Assembly: GCF_014041995.1 (NCBI RefSeq)
Contig: NZ_CP059492.1
Span: 1,984,001-2,048,000, forward strand
Direction: 5' to 3'
From: Changpingibacter yushuensis
GTDB taxonomy: Bacteria > Actinomycetota > Actinomycetes > Actinomycetales > Actinomycetaceae
Length of the DNA: 64,000 nucleotides
Shown piece by piece: positions 1 to 8,025 of the stretch; position 1 is the stretch's first letter, and each line of letters opens with the position of its first letter. Under the pieces are notes generated by a model that ran no database searches, was not told the DNA's origin, and was given only the letters and a program-made list of their open reading frames with translations. Position numbers and translations under genes: made by a program.

Positions 1-2
1 TC

Positions 3-893
3 ATCCGCAATAGGGCGTCGGCCACCAACAATGCCGACCTGCCCATGCTCGCCGAGGCAGACCCCAGCAGGGGCGGAACCGGCAAGGAGGCGATCGCTGG
101 ATTTGAATATGCCGGCGAGATCGCCGCCGTCGGCCCGGACGCTGGCGACTGGAGAATCGGGGATGCTGTGATGGGGACATTCCCGTCCGCCTTCGCCGAG
201 TACCTAGTCGCTGATCACCGGTTTGTGTTGCCGCGTCCAGACGGGCTTGCGCCGGAGGTGGCCTGCGCGCTGCCGACCGCGTTGCTGACCGAGTTCGGCG
301 CACTCAGCGTCGCAGAGTACAAGTCTGGGCAGAGCGTACTCATTACGGGCGCGACCACCGGAATCGGCATGATCGGCATCCAAATCGCCAAGACCCTCGG
401 GGCCTCGCGCGTGGTCGCGACAACTCGGACCGCAGCCAAGAAGGACCTCCTCATGAGCCTGGGCGCGGACGCCGTGATCGTCACCGGAGAGGAAGACTTG
501 ACCGAGGCGGCGCTGGCCGCGACGGACGGGAAGGGCGCGGATGTGGTCCTTGACCACGTCGCCGGTAATACGTTTGCCCATTGCCTGCCCGCGACCGCTG
601 TCGATGGGCACGTGGTGAACATCGGCCGCCTCGACGGACCTGTCTCGACGATCAACCTTGACGCATTGTCGTACCGGCACCTGACCGTGCACGGAGTCTC
701 GTTCGGATTCTCCCGGGATTGGGAAACCGTTCCGATCCTAGAGGCGCTTCGCGATCAGGTTCTGCCCGCGGTCACCCGCGGCGACATCGCGCCGGTCATC
801 GACTCCCAGCTGGACGTCACCAGCTTCCAGCAGGCGACGGACCGGCTGCGCTCCGGAGAAACAGTTGGCAAGATCGTCCTGGTCTTTGAATGA
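3..893 (+). CDS. Zinc-type alcohol dehydrogenase/quinone oxidoreductase family protein, 5' end cut by window
   Basis: The reading frame is open to the left edge, so the true start lies outside the window; the first internal ATG is at 45. The visible part has the MDR-superfamily signature GFEYAGEIAAVG, followed by a Rossmann NAD(P)-binding segment with ITGATTGIGMIGIQIAK and a C-terminal region ending VGKIVLVFE, as in quinone-reductase-like MDR enzymes. I see no cluster of zinc-ligand cysteines, so a NADPH:quinone reductase-type activity is more likely than a zinc alcohol dehydrogenase. The substrate cannot be told from sequence. It stands alone on this strand, with about 280 bases without a convincing gene after it. 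Confidence 0.85.
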   Translation: MRNRASATNNADLPMLAEADPSRGGTGKEAIAGFEYAGEIAAVGPDAGDWRIGDAVMGTFPSAFAEYLVADHRFVLPRPDGLAPEVACALPTALLTEFGALSVAEYKSGQSVLITGATTGIGMIGIQIAKTLGASRVVATTRTAAKKDLLMSLGADAVIVTGEEDLTEAALAATDGKGADVVLDHVAGNTFAHCLPATAVDGHVVNIGRLDGPVSTINLDALSYRHLTVHGVSFGFSRDWETVPILEALRDQVLPAVTRGDIAPVIDSQLDVTSFQQATDRLRSGETVGKIVLVFE

Positions 894-1176
894 GCCCCGC
901 ACCCGTACCCGTACCCGAGCGGGCCTCGCGAATGAGGCGAGACCCCACGACGCCGCCCGAAAGGGAGGGGACTCAACCGCCTCGGAGTGCGCGGGCAGCG
1001 GCCACCCGAAGCGCGTCCTAGCGGAACACTTCTGGATACGCAGTAGACATCACAACATCCTCCTAGGCCAGCAAAAACTAGCCAAGCCAAATGCCACTTA
1101 ACCATGCAGCAGTCCCGTGTAATGTGGAGCACAAAACAGCGACATCGTGTTTGCCAGCTGGCTGGAAGAAGATCAA

Positions 1177-1347
1177 ATGTTCGCTCGAACAGTTGGGGGT
1201 GGCGCATGCGTCGCCGTCATAGTAGCTGCTGGCTTGTGGATTGCTGGTCATAGAGGTGTAGCGGATTTTGCTTTTGCGATATCTTCGGGAGTTGTCTTTG
1301 CTGTTTTCCTCCATTTACGGAAAAGACGACAAGATAAGAGACAGTGA
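1177..1347 (+). CDS. Small two-helix membrane protein, hypothetical
   Basis: A 56-residue frame starting at ATG 1177, preceded by a purine-rich GAAGAAG that could serve as ribosome binding site. The protein has two hydrophobic stretches, one around residues 11-26 and one around 33-48, and a basic tail (HLRKRRQDKRQ), which suggests a small inner-membrane protein with its C-terminus in the cytoplasm. I recognise no family. An upstream in-frame ATG at 1147 would add ten residues but lacks a clear binding site. The frame stands alone between an oxidoreductase and decayed sequence, so it could be a chance ORF. Confidence 0.35.
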   Translation: MFARTVGGGACVAVIVAAGLWIAGHRGVADFAFAISSGVVFAVFLHLRKRRQDKRQ

Positions 1348-1360
1348 TACCGGAAAATGA

Positions 1361-1560
1361 CTAGTCGTCGATACGGAAGAATAGCTTTTCCGTCTCGACG
1401 ACTACGCCTTTCGTCTTCACCAGTGCGCTTCTCATCTGCGCGGGATACGTAGACCTCACGACGCTCACAAGTCCAGTTACGAACCTGACGTTCTGATAAG
1501 CCTGTGCGCTCAGCAAGTTTGCGTGAAACATGCTAGCTGCGGGGCTGGCCTCCGGCACAA
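1361..1560 (-). pseudogene. Possible remnant of an HTH (plasmid Rep-like) protein
   Basis: One minus-strand frame reads RKLAERTGLSERQVRNWT followed by an arginine/glutamate-rich stretch. This resembles the helix-turn-helix found near the C-terminus of actinobacterial plasmid replication or regulatory proteins. No intact gene surrounds it. A different minus-strand frame over the same bases is open for 65 codons (1361-1558), so the coding assignment is uncertain. It fits the decayed mobile DNA further right. Confidence 0.25.
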
Positions 1561-1762
1561 GAGATCATTGCAACACCTCATGACTTGATGAGAATGGAGA
1601 TGATCGGTGCGCCAGAGGGCTTCCAAGCAATCATGCTCGGGGTGCTTGGTAATGAGAACGAATAGGCGCCGTCAACATCGACACTTCTGTGGAGCCCTTC
1701 AGTGACGGCGGCAGTGTGAGCAACAGGCTTCCTCCTCGCTGCCACCTTCATCAATATCGTAT

Positions 1763-2167
1763 CTAACCGACCGTAACTATATCGACTCCAAGGATGCTCG
1801 CGTACGAAAGGATACTCACCAGCTCGAAGAGCAGGTCCTTGCCATCCGGGGTTATGTACAGATTGCCGCAAGAAGTAATGACTGGGCTGAGCCTCCCGAG
1901 CCACGGCGCCTGCTTTGAGAGATCCGATTGGTCGTAGACCGCAAGTTCGGGCGGAACCTGGGTGAGTGCATCCCTAATCAAGTTGATCTGACGCGCGGTC
2001 TCCTGTGCATTATCAGCTGAACAAATGCCAGTCTTCAAGAATGAAACTGCCAATGGCACCGAAGACGCTAGATAAGTCAAATGAGTGTCGACGGTAGAGA
2101 GAACCGACCACGTCAGATCGCCGTCGCCGACATCTAAAGTGCGACGGTCATCAGAACTCTGTAACAT
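1763..2167 (-). CDS. Immunity protein (Imm70-like) for the adjacent toxin
   Basis: A 134-residue soluble protein without signal peptide or membrane helix. Its C-terminus (DGKDLLFELVSILSYAS) resembles, from memory, the Imm70 family of polymorphic-toxin immunity proteins, which end in a conserved helix of this kind. The ATG at 2167 has a GAGGTGAC ribosome binding site and lies only 6 bases after the stop of the toxin-tailed lipoprotein gene, so the two are surely co-transcribed. Position directly after the toxin is the classic place for a cognate immunity gene. The inferred role is to bind and neutralise the nuclease-like tail in the cytoplasm. The family assignment needs a profile search; the immunity role rests mainly on context. 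Confidence 0.55.
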   Translation of the reverse strand: MLQSSDDRRTLDVGDGDLTWSVLSTVDTHLTYLASSVPLAVSFLKTGICSADNAQETARQINLIRDALTQVPPELAVYDQSDLSKQAPWLGRLSPVITSCGNLYITPDGKDLLFELVSILSYASILGVDIVTVG

Positions 2168-2173
2168 CGTGTG

Positions 2174-3337
2174 TCACCTCAGGAAATCAATAGGGATATT
2201 GGGGTAGATCGGGTCGAGTTCTGAGACAAGGAAGTCCTTAACCTCTTTCAAGAATTTTCGAGAGTAGTTTCTCCCTCCGACATCGAGCGCGATTCTTTGG
2301 GTTTCACCTGCTGGAAGGTCAATCGTTCGCTGCGAGACTTGCCGTTTCAATTCCACAGACAACTGCTTCAGATTATTCTTCAAATCCCAGTTCTTAACTT
2401 CAATTGCGTCTGGTACACCGTTGAGGTTTCCTTCGATATCTATCCTGGTGGAACCAGGAGTCCCGTAGCTAACTTCCTTACCAGCTAAGTACGATTTTTG
2501 CGTGACACCGCCATACTTCTTGTGCGCATATTCCTCGGATTCCGTTGGAGTCCGGATTATCTGCTTCCCGGGTCGGCTAATTCCTAGCACTTTGGTAGCA
2601 CCACCAGCCACGACACCTGTGATGGCTCCCCACTTGAACCCCTCGCTAGCGCCCAAAGCTGCAGCCTTAAGTGCGGCTTCAGTATCTCGCGTTTCAAACC
2701 CTTCAACGATCCCGCTCGCAGCCCCACCAAGGGCAGCGGATGAAAGCGCGAACTTGGTGCCAGTCACTGCTGATGCCATAAAAAGCGTACTCACTGTTGC
2801 GCCAGTTGGAGCGGCAATCGTACCCGCTATCACAGAGACTGTTACCACGACCAGAATGACACCGGTACCTATGGCAACATCCTTGAGGACTTGGTCATAG
2901 GTACCGTCATAGGCTTCAAAGGGTCGGACCTCGGTTTCGCCGGCTGCGTTGAGCGCGAAGACGTACTTTGTGCCTTCGTATTGGGCCTCGATCTCTGACA
3001 GCTTGTACCCGAAGTAGATGTTCTCCTGCGTGTTGTAATTCAGTTCCTCTAGGTAATCCTTGGAGACATAGGTGGCCACAACCTGCTCAACTTTGTAGTC
3101 GTCACTGCTCAACCCCTCAATGGCTGAGGCATAGACAGTGTCTTCAACATACTGCAAGAGATCTTGGTCATCGAGGCTATCGAAGGCTAGGTCAGAATCT
3201 GGTGCAGTCGGCGCGGTGCCGTCAGACTCACGAATACCGGTGCTCGAACTCGATTGTGCACTCTCGGGCTCAGAGTGATCTGAACATCCTGAAAGCAGAA
3301 GTGCTGAACAGATGAGAATTGCCAAGAGTCGCTTCAT
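2174..3337 (-). CDS. Lipoprotein with C-terminal PD-(D/E)xK-like nuclease toxin domain
   Basis: 387 residues. A signal peptide with lipobox LLLSGC gives a lipid-modified Cys18. Residues about 20-60 are an acidic, Ser-rich linker and 60-150 a small soluble domain. Residues about 155-250 form an Ala/Gly-rich hydrophobic region like the pre-toxin segments of polymorphic toxins. The last about 110 residues contain GTPGSTRIDI, IEVKNWDL, RQVSQRTIDLP and ALDVGGR. This D...ExK arrangement is typical of restriction-endonuclease-fold toxin tips (the GTxGSTRPD...EVKNYDL type). The start lies 2 bases after the stop of the upstream surface-protein gene, and an immunity-like gene follows. The likely role is contact-dependent or surface-delivered antibacterial nuclease; the delivery route is unknown. 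Confidence 0.6.
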   Translation of the reverse strand: MKRLLAILICSALLLSGCSDHSEPESAQSSSSTGIRESDGTAPTAPDSDLAFDSLDDQDLLQYVEDTVYASAIEGLSSDDYKVEQVVATYVSKDYLEELNYNTQENIYFGYKLSEIEAQYEGTKYVFALNAAGETEVRPFEAYDGTYDQVLKDVAIGTGVILVVVTVSVIAGTIAAPTGATVSTLFMASAVTGTKFALSSAALGGAASGIVEGFETRDTEAALKAAALGASEGFKWGAITGVVAGGATKVLGISRPGKQIIRTPTESEEYAHKKYGGVTQKSYLAGKEVSYGTPGSTRIDIEGNLNGVPDAIEVKNWDLKNNLKQLSVELKRQVSQRTIDLPAGETQRIALDVGGRNYSRKFLKEVKDFLVSELDPIYPNIPIDFLR

Positions 3338-3339
3338 GA

Positions 3340-4644
3340 CTAATCGTTCTCCGTGGTATTGATCTGGGAAGGTTCAGAAGCGCGTCGCGTGCGTCGGAAT
3401 ATGGCGAACACAGAAACCAATGCAATAACTGCAGCGAGGCCAGTGATAACTCGACCTGCCTCAGTGTCCAACTGAGGCGCTGGCACGTCCGATGGTGCAT
3501 CTCCCAAGGCTTGACCTGACTGCCCATCGCTCTCGTTACTACCGGTGTCTCCGCTGTCAGTACCTGCTGCGTTGTCGGACTCAACTCCGATTGTTGGTCC
3601 GTTTACTGGCTTGATCGATCCGTCTTCGGCGATGGTTGCCCCATCCGCGAGCATCGAATTGATTGAGGATATCGATCGTCCTGTAGCCGCGTGAGCTTTA
3701 AGCACTTCGTCTGTGCCGACGTAGATTGTCTTTTCCGTTTCTTGATCGGTATATCGGTTGTGAACGGTGATGGTGTAGGTGCCTTCATCCGTGTACTCGC
3801 TGCCGTCTTTCGCGGGCTTGTTGAATCGAGTATCTTCGACAAGCCCACTGCTGCTCTCATTGAGAACTTCACGCCTAATGTCGATGTCTAGGTACCTGGA
3901 TCTCGCTAGGTCCAGCCGAAACCCGTTTGGGGTAGCTGCAGCATTTGTCAGTTCCTCGCCGGTCTTGACGTCGAATGGGAACACCATGCTGTTCCCATTC
4001 CGAACTGAAAACTCGAAAGTGATTTGGTAGTCGGTGTACTCGTAAGCCGGCTTCCATCCAAATAGGTTGATCCGTGGCTTCTTTAACTCGTAGTCAAGCG
4101 CGACCTCATAGTCGCCCTCCTCGAATAGCCCGACTTGAGTCGCGGCCGTCGTAGTGGCTTCAGCAGAGAGAAAGTCACTGTAGACCGTGGTCTTCGTGTC
4201 GTTCTTATAATCGGTATGCTTCACAATCAGCATGCCGCGTCCAAAGTTCTGTTGGGCTACCTGAAGGCGTTGATCCCAACCGTTCTTATCTTCGGCGACC
4301 GAAAGAGAGTCATCGCCGTTCAAGCGGTCAATATCTTGTTCTTGCTCAAACCAAAGGGCAACCTCATCACCAACGTTCTTCAGTAACACTGGATTGCCGT
4401 CTTCTTCGGTCACACGGGTGAAATCGCTTACGTAAAAACCACCAATTTGCCAGCCCCAATGCACGTCGTCCTTGGTAATTGCATCAGTTCTCGAAAACCC
4501 GTTGTCTTTACCAGTATTCACAAGCGAGTCTTCACCCAGTTGGTACCTCGTATCATCCGCGAAGACTTGGGTGGCAGGCGAAAGCACGACCATCGAAGCA
4601 ATAAGGAAGGCGGTCGTTAGCTTCCTATATGGTTGAGTCTTCAT
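3340..4644 (-). CDS. Exported surface protein with C-terminal membrane anchor, first gene of toxin operon
   Basis: 434 residues from ATG 4644; an upstream in-frame start at 4689 would put a hydrophilic extension before the signal peptide. The signal peptide is at about 1-30 (LTTAFLIASMVVLSPATQVFA). A large extracellular part follows, with no family I recognise, then a Ser/Gly/Asp-rich stalk around 350-390. The end is a single hydrophobic helix (VITGLAAVIALVSVFAIF) followed by RRTRRA. No LPxTG motif precedes the helix, so it is probably held by the membrane helix rather than by sortase. It is tightly coupled (2-base gap) to the toxin lipoprotein, so it may be its carrier, scaffold or exporter partner on the cell surface. 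That partnership is inferred from the operon only. Confidence 0.6.
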   Translation of the reverse strand: MKTQPYRKLTTAFLIASMVVLSPATQVFADDTRYQLGEDSLVNTGKDNGFSRTDAITKDDVHWGWQIGGFYVSDFTRVTEEDGNPVLLKNVGDEVALWFEQEQDIDRLNGDDSLSVAEDKNGWDQRLQVAQQNFGRGMLIVKHTDYKNDTKTTVYSDFLSAEATTTAATQVGLFEEGDYEVALDYELKKPRINLFGWKPAYEYTDYQITFEFSVRNGNSMVFPFDVKTGEELTNAAATPNGFRLDLARSRYLDIDIRREVLNESSSGLVEDTRFNKPAKDGSEYTDEGTYTITVHNRYTDQETEKTIYVGTDEVLKAHAATGRSISSINSMLADGATIAEDGSIKPVNGPTIGVESDNAAGTDSGDTGSNESDGQSGQALGDAPSDVPAPQLDTEAGRVITGLAAVIALVSVFAIFRRTRRASEPSQINTTEND

Positions 4645-4810
4645 CACGGCCCTAACTCTAGTCTGCTTTGCAGAGTCTCTGCGTATCATATTCGCTCACC
4701 ATCGACTTCACTTGGGCCGACGCGATGGGTAGGTCTTCCCGATTGGTAAGGCATAGCCGAGAAGGTGGCTCGCGGTACATTTTCTGGGCAGGTGGAGCCT
4801 TGATGCCACT

Positions 4811-5035
4811 ATGCCTGAATCCGACGGCGGTCGTGGCGTACATACGATTGATTTGGTCGAGCGCCTGGACGACGCGCCGGCCCTCAGACACTGGTCGAAC
4901 TAGCTTGATCAACTGCTGGCCGTAGGCTTGTCGCAGAACAGGGAGCTCAACACTGGCGCGGGCGTACCTGATGCCGTCTACCGGGAGAACTTCGGAATCA
5001 ACGCGCGTGCCGCCTTGCTGAGTCTGATCGAATGA
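4811..5035 (+). pseudogene. Gene fragment with internal stop, function unknown
   Basis: From ATG 4811 one frame runs to 5035 with a single TAG at 4901. It reads DLVERLDDAPALRHW before the stop codon and GVPDAVYRENFGINARAALL after it, ending naturally at TGA. Both halves look protein-like and lie in the same frame, which suggests the 3' end of a real gene with a nonsense mutation. I do not recognise the family. It borders relaxase remnants on the other strand and is probably part of the same decayed mobile DNA. Confidence 0.3.
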
Positions 5036-5104
5036 TCTGCGGGCGCCGAGAGCTCCAATGAGGTTTGGACACTGTGTTCAACCGTGCCGGGTCTGCCCAG
5101 CCCG

Positions 5105-6020
5105 TCATCGCTCACGCTGGCAAGCGGCCAGTGAGCGATCCTTTAGCACGATGCCGCACAGATTCTCGCTGGACGTAGAGCGAGATAACCGCTCCATCTC
5201 ACGCAAATCGATGAGCCTATCTGAGAAGCTGCAGCAGAAGATGGACTGGGTTTTTGCGGTCGGAGGGACCAGATCGATCCCTAGGCCTCCCGCTCGTCGA
5301 CGGTCGTTTCGTGAGCCAACAAGTCGGCGTCCGGATGTGAAGGACGCCGTCGAGGACGCTGAGGCCGGTGGCGGCCTGGTTGTCGCCGGGATGCGGAAAC
5401 CGCGAGAAGCATCGGGCTGGTCGACGACGACGTAGGCGACGTGGGCGTCGCGTCCGCTGGTCATGGCCACATAGGTTTTCCCGTGTTATGACGGAATCGA
5501 CGAGCACGTGGGCCGTGTCGGTGGTGATGCCTCGGGCACGGTGTGAGGTCACGGCGTACGCGAGTTACACATGCTCAGCGACGTAGTCGGCTGGAGCGAT
5601 GACGGTTCCACCCCATTGAGCACCGGCGCGCTGGAGAGTGACGGATCCGTCGTCGCAGGCATCAATAATGGTCCACCGATCGCGATTGCGGACCCAGCTT
5701 CTCCCGGCCAGAAGTCGCCTATGCCCGCCAGCAGGTCGGCGCGCTAGGCGGTGTAGATGGTATCGAGCATCTGCTCGGTCTCCCCCTCGTGGATGCTGCC
5801 GTGCGCATCGTAGGCGTCGATGATGTTGGTGCGGCCGTGGCGCGGGTCCAGGAAGGCGGTCGTCTCCAATGCGTAGGTGAAGCCGTGGACATCCACCAGC
5901 TCGGAGGCGTCTCCCCGGTCGTGGAAAAGAAGTCCGAAGGCGCCGCCCGCGTCGACGGGCTTGAGTTGGACGTCGTTGCCGACCAGCAGCACCTTCGCAC
6001 CGACCTTTGCCGCATGACAT
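5105..6020 (-). pseudogene. Degraded MobF/TraA-type conjugative relaxase-helicase fragment
   Basis: Minus-strand pieces in several frames match the helicase half of TrwC/TraA relaxases in the expected order. In one frame: LLVGNDVQLKPVDAGGAFGL (RecD-like motif), ELVDVHGFTYALETTAFLD, IHEGETEQML. In a second: GSVTLQRAGAQWGGTVIAP and ADYV. In a third: TTDTAHVLVDSVITREN, then MTSGRDAHVAYVVVDQPD. Frame changes near 5750 and near 5480 show that the gene is broken. The N-terminal nickase domain (histidine triad and catalytic tyrosines) is absent. It may once have been the relaxase of the conjugative element whose mating genes lie at 20-30 kb. Confidence 0.65.
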
Positions 6021-6131
6021 CTAAACAGGACAGCCCAGACTCGACAAGCACTTCAAGCGTCTCTAGAGTGTACGAACTTGTCATATGGTACGGATCAGGA
6101 TGACTTATAGTTCAACCTAAGAATCATCAAG

Positions 6132-6797
6132 TTGAGGATTCGTATATCACACAGAGTTCCACCATTTTCTGAAGACCCTCTACGACAGGGCGCATATGTT
6201 CCGTTCGGACTTGGTTTCAACTCGTCACGACTATTTCTGCCGTTTTCTGGTCAGAGCGACGTCCAAGAATTTTGTTGGTCTGAACTCGCTACATCTGCTG
6301 GCACATCTTTGCGCGCTGACACAATGCTCTATGACTTGCTTGATGAAGACAAGGCACAATCTATTCACCCGCTCGCAGAGGCGCAGAATAGCTGGATCAC
6401 TCGACTTCTCGACGTTCTTTCCTCTGCAGTTTCGATTGAAGACAGTTTCATATTTGCTAGATCCAAGGTCTATGCGGAGACAAGCCAGTCAGATACTGAG
6501 AACACGGCAGGCAGCGGTACCCAATTTCCTACAGTTACCCTCTCTAGCTCCCATATCGGACCATGGGATACAACAGATTTCAGCGTACGACTGGAACCCG
6601 TAACTCATCTAGAACAGAGCCTGAAGTTTCCCACCTACATCTGGTCCGACGACTTCAAGCTTGTTCTGACATGCCCCATTTATTCCGATTCAGTATTCTT
6701 GACGAGTCCGACGTTATTCGCTGAGGACTTCGTCCGCGCTGGACTAGAAGCCAGAGGAATCCTCAAGGACGACTATCTGCCAGTAACCGGAGATTGA
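6132..6797 (+). CDS. Hypothetical protein, AT-richer than neighbours
   Basis: 221 residues from a TTG at 6132. The frame is open without interruption and the composition is that of a soluble globular protein rich in Ser, Thr and aromatic residues. No signal peptide, membrane helix or known motif is visible. Codon use (many TCT, ACA, AGA) is less GC-rich than in the flanking metal and conjugation genes, which suggests separate acquisition. It sits between relaxase remnants and a BREX fragment, a setting where phage-defence, toxin or immunity genes are common, but nothing in the sequence assigns a role. The start is uncertain because no strong ribosome binding site is seen. Confidence 0.45.
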   Translation: MRIRISHRVPPFSEDPLRQGAYVPFGLGFNSSRLFLPFSGQSDVQEFCWSELATSAGTSLRADTMLYDLLDEDKAQSIHPLAEAQNSWITRLLDVLSSAVSIEDSFIFARSKVYAETSQSDTENTAGSGTQFPTVTLSSSHIGPWDTTDFSVRLEPVTHLEQSLKFPTYIWSDDFKLVLTCPIYSDSVFLTSPTLFAEDFVRAGLEARGILKDDYLPVTGD

Positions 6798-6817
6798 GTT
6801 GAATCGCTTCTTTTGGG

Positions 6818-7223
6818 CTACTGCCGTAAGCGGGCTCCCTTCGATGCATAGTAGATCCGTTCTTGCCTTTCACCAGCTGATCGGTCTTCACCATTCTGAA
6901 CTGGGTAACCAAAAGGCACGGAGACAACAACCACCTCCGCAGTGAACATCCCATAGGCAAGTTCCAGATCACGCAGCCAGTTCCCGATCCCCGCAGGAAC
7001 GACACCTTGCCGATAGACGAGAAACTTGTCATCCGGCTGCTCATGAAGCATCCGGTGCTCAAGCAGCATACTCATCGTTGGAAACCACCGACACGGTCAC
7101 ACCCGGTAGATTCACGCTGGCCAGCTCATCGGCGTAGTCACCATCGGGATCGTGCCAGAACACCAAACACTGGTGGGCGAACTGTTCTTCGAGGTGCGGC
7201 AGCACTGAGGTCAGCAAACTCAT
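6818..7223 (-). pseudogene. pglZ: BREX phosphatase PglZ, N-terminal fragment with frameshift
   Basis: From ATG 7223 the frame reads LPHLEEQFAHQCLVFWHDPD, then GDYADELASVNLPGVTVSVV, then SNDE. After a frame change near 7075 it continues LLEHRMLHEQPDDKFLVYRQ and NWLRDLELAYGMFTAEV. These are the conserved first about 130 residues of PglZ, the alkaline-phosphatase-fold protein of BREX phage defence (FWxDPDG..., PDxKFLxYR, NWLLDLELA). The rest of PglZ (700 or more residues) and all other BREX genes are missing. Its start overlaps the stop of the upstream wHTH ORF as ATGA, so they were once one operon. Confidence 0.7.
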
Positions 7224-7477
7224 TCGTGGTCCTGTTCTGTCAGCACGCGCCGAGCCAAGTCCGTCAATCGGTAGCGCTGTCCACGATGACGAGGATTCTC
7301 CGGGAGGGTGTACTCCAAGAGTCCAGCATCAAGCAGTGGCAATACGTGACGTGTGTAATTGCCATATGCGGTTGAGAGCCCAGTACCTTCCAAGAGCGCA
7401 TCCTTAGTCGCATGTTTGTCCACCACGGTGCGCAGCATCGACAAACCGTATGTTCCCAACGCACGGTTGATACTCAC
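7220..7477 (-). CDS. Winged-helix C-terminal part of an AlbA/RecG-like ATP-binding protein
   Basis: 85 residues from a GTG at 7477, with a winged-helix pattern (LSMLRTVVDKHATKDALLE, then HVLPLLDAGLLEYTLPE and YRLTDLARRVL). Such wHTH domains end the Schlafen-AlbA_2/RecG-like ATP-binding proteins, and pieces of that protein lie just upstream on the same strand (7549-7860). The GTG lies inside an 11-bp tandem repeat, so this is probably the 3' half of a gene split by repeat-length change rather than an independent gene. The stop overlaps the pglZ ATG (ATGA), which ties it to a BREX operon as an accessory gene. It could still be translated on its own from the GTG. Confidence 0.5.
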   Translation of the reverse strand: MSINRALGTYGLSMLRTVVDKHATKDALLEGTGLSTAYGNYTRHVLPLLDAGLLEYTLPENPRHRGQRYRLTDLARRVLTEQDHE

Positions 7478-7548
7478 TTGATACTCACTTGATACTCACT
7501 TGACTTGCTCACACGTTGCTCACACGTTGCTCACTCGTTGCTCACTCG
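7467..7548. repeat. 11-bp tandem repeat tract, two related units
   Basis: On the plus strand, three exact copies of TTGATACTCAC (7467-7499), a TTGAC spacer (7500-7504), then four copies of TTGCTCAC(A/T)CG (7505-7548). All units are 11 bases long, so gain or loss of one unit shifts the reading frame of the gene that crosses the tract on the minus strand. The tract separates the two halves of the AlbA/RecG-like protein and also contains the GTG start of the downstream half. Confidence 0.9.
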
Positions 7549-7860
7549 GGGAGCCGTCTTGATGGTCAACGATGGCACCAAGAGGGGCATCCGGGGCATG
7601 TGAGGGCACGTAGACAGTGAAGCGCAGCCGGTCCACCACCTCTTCAATACGAGGCTCGGGGAGAACCTCCTCGGCAATCTACTCGAAGACGCGCTGGAGG
7701 CCCGTACCCCACTGCTCCATGATCCCGGCCTCACGGAAGATCCGCGCCACCGACGGATTGCACAGGCGGGAGGCCGGCCGCATCGACTCCACCGTTATCC
7801 CCGGCAACAGTAGGCCCGGACTTGTGACGCATTCTCCCTGACCCGCACGGCACAGCACCT
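7508..7860 (-). pseudogene. AlbA_2/RecG-like ATP-binding protein, internal fragment
   Basis: The minus strand reads NPSVARIFREAGIMEQWGTG and LQRVFE, then a TAG stop, then in the same frame IAEEVLPEPRIEEVVDRLRF and TVYVPS, and runs into the repeat tract as SEQRVSNV before a TGA. The NPxxARxFxEAGxxEQWGTGL block is diagnostic of the C-terminal half of Schlafen-AlbA/RecG-related ATP-binding proteins. Upstream sequence (to about 8000) shows only scattered similarity in shifting frames. The gene is therefore inactivated by at least one nonsense codon and by the frame change at the repeats. Confidence 0.6.
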
Positions 7861-8025
7861 GAAACGGACCCAGCCCTGACGGCGTGCACACTGCGGACCC
7901 GAACAAGAACAGTTGGAGTTGCCACCGGAAATATTTGGGATAGCCTTCGCTCGCTTCGGCAGCGATCCCACCTATGCCCCACAGCTGGAGCGAGTTGTTG
8001 AAGTGGGGAAATATCAACAGAAAGA

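Noticed and set aside
1578-1904. 108-codon minus-strand frame overlapping the immunity gene
   Set aside because: Its first half is a shadow of the immunity gene; the second half has no recognisable pattern.
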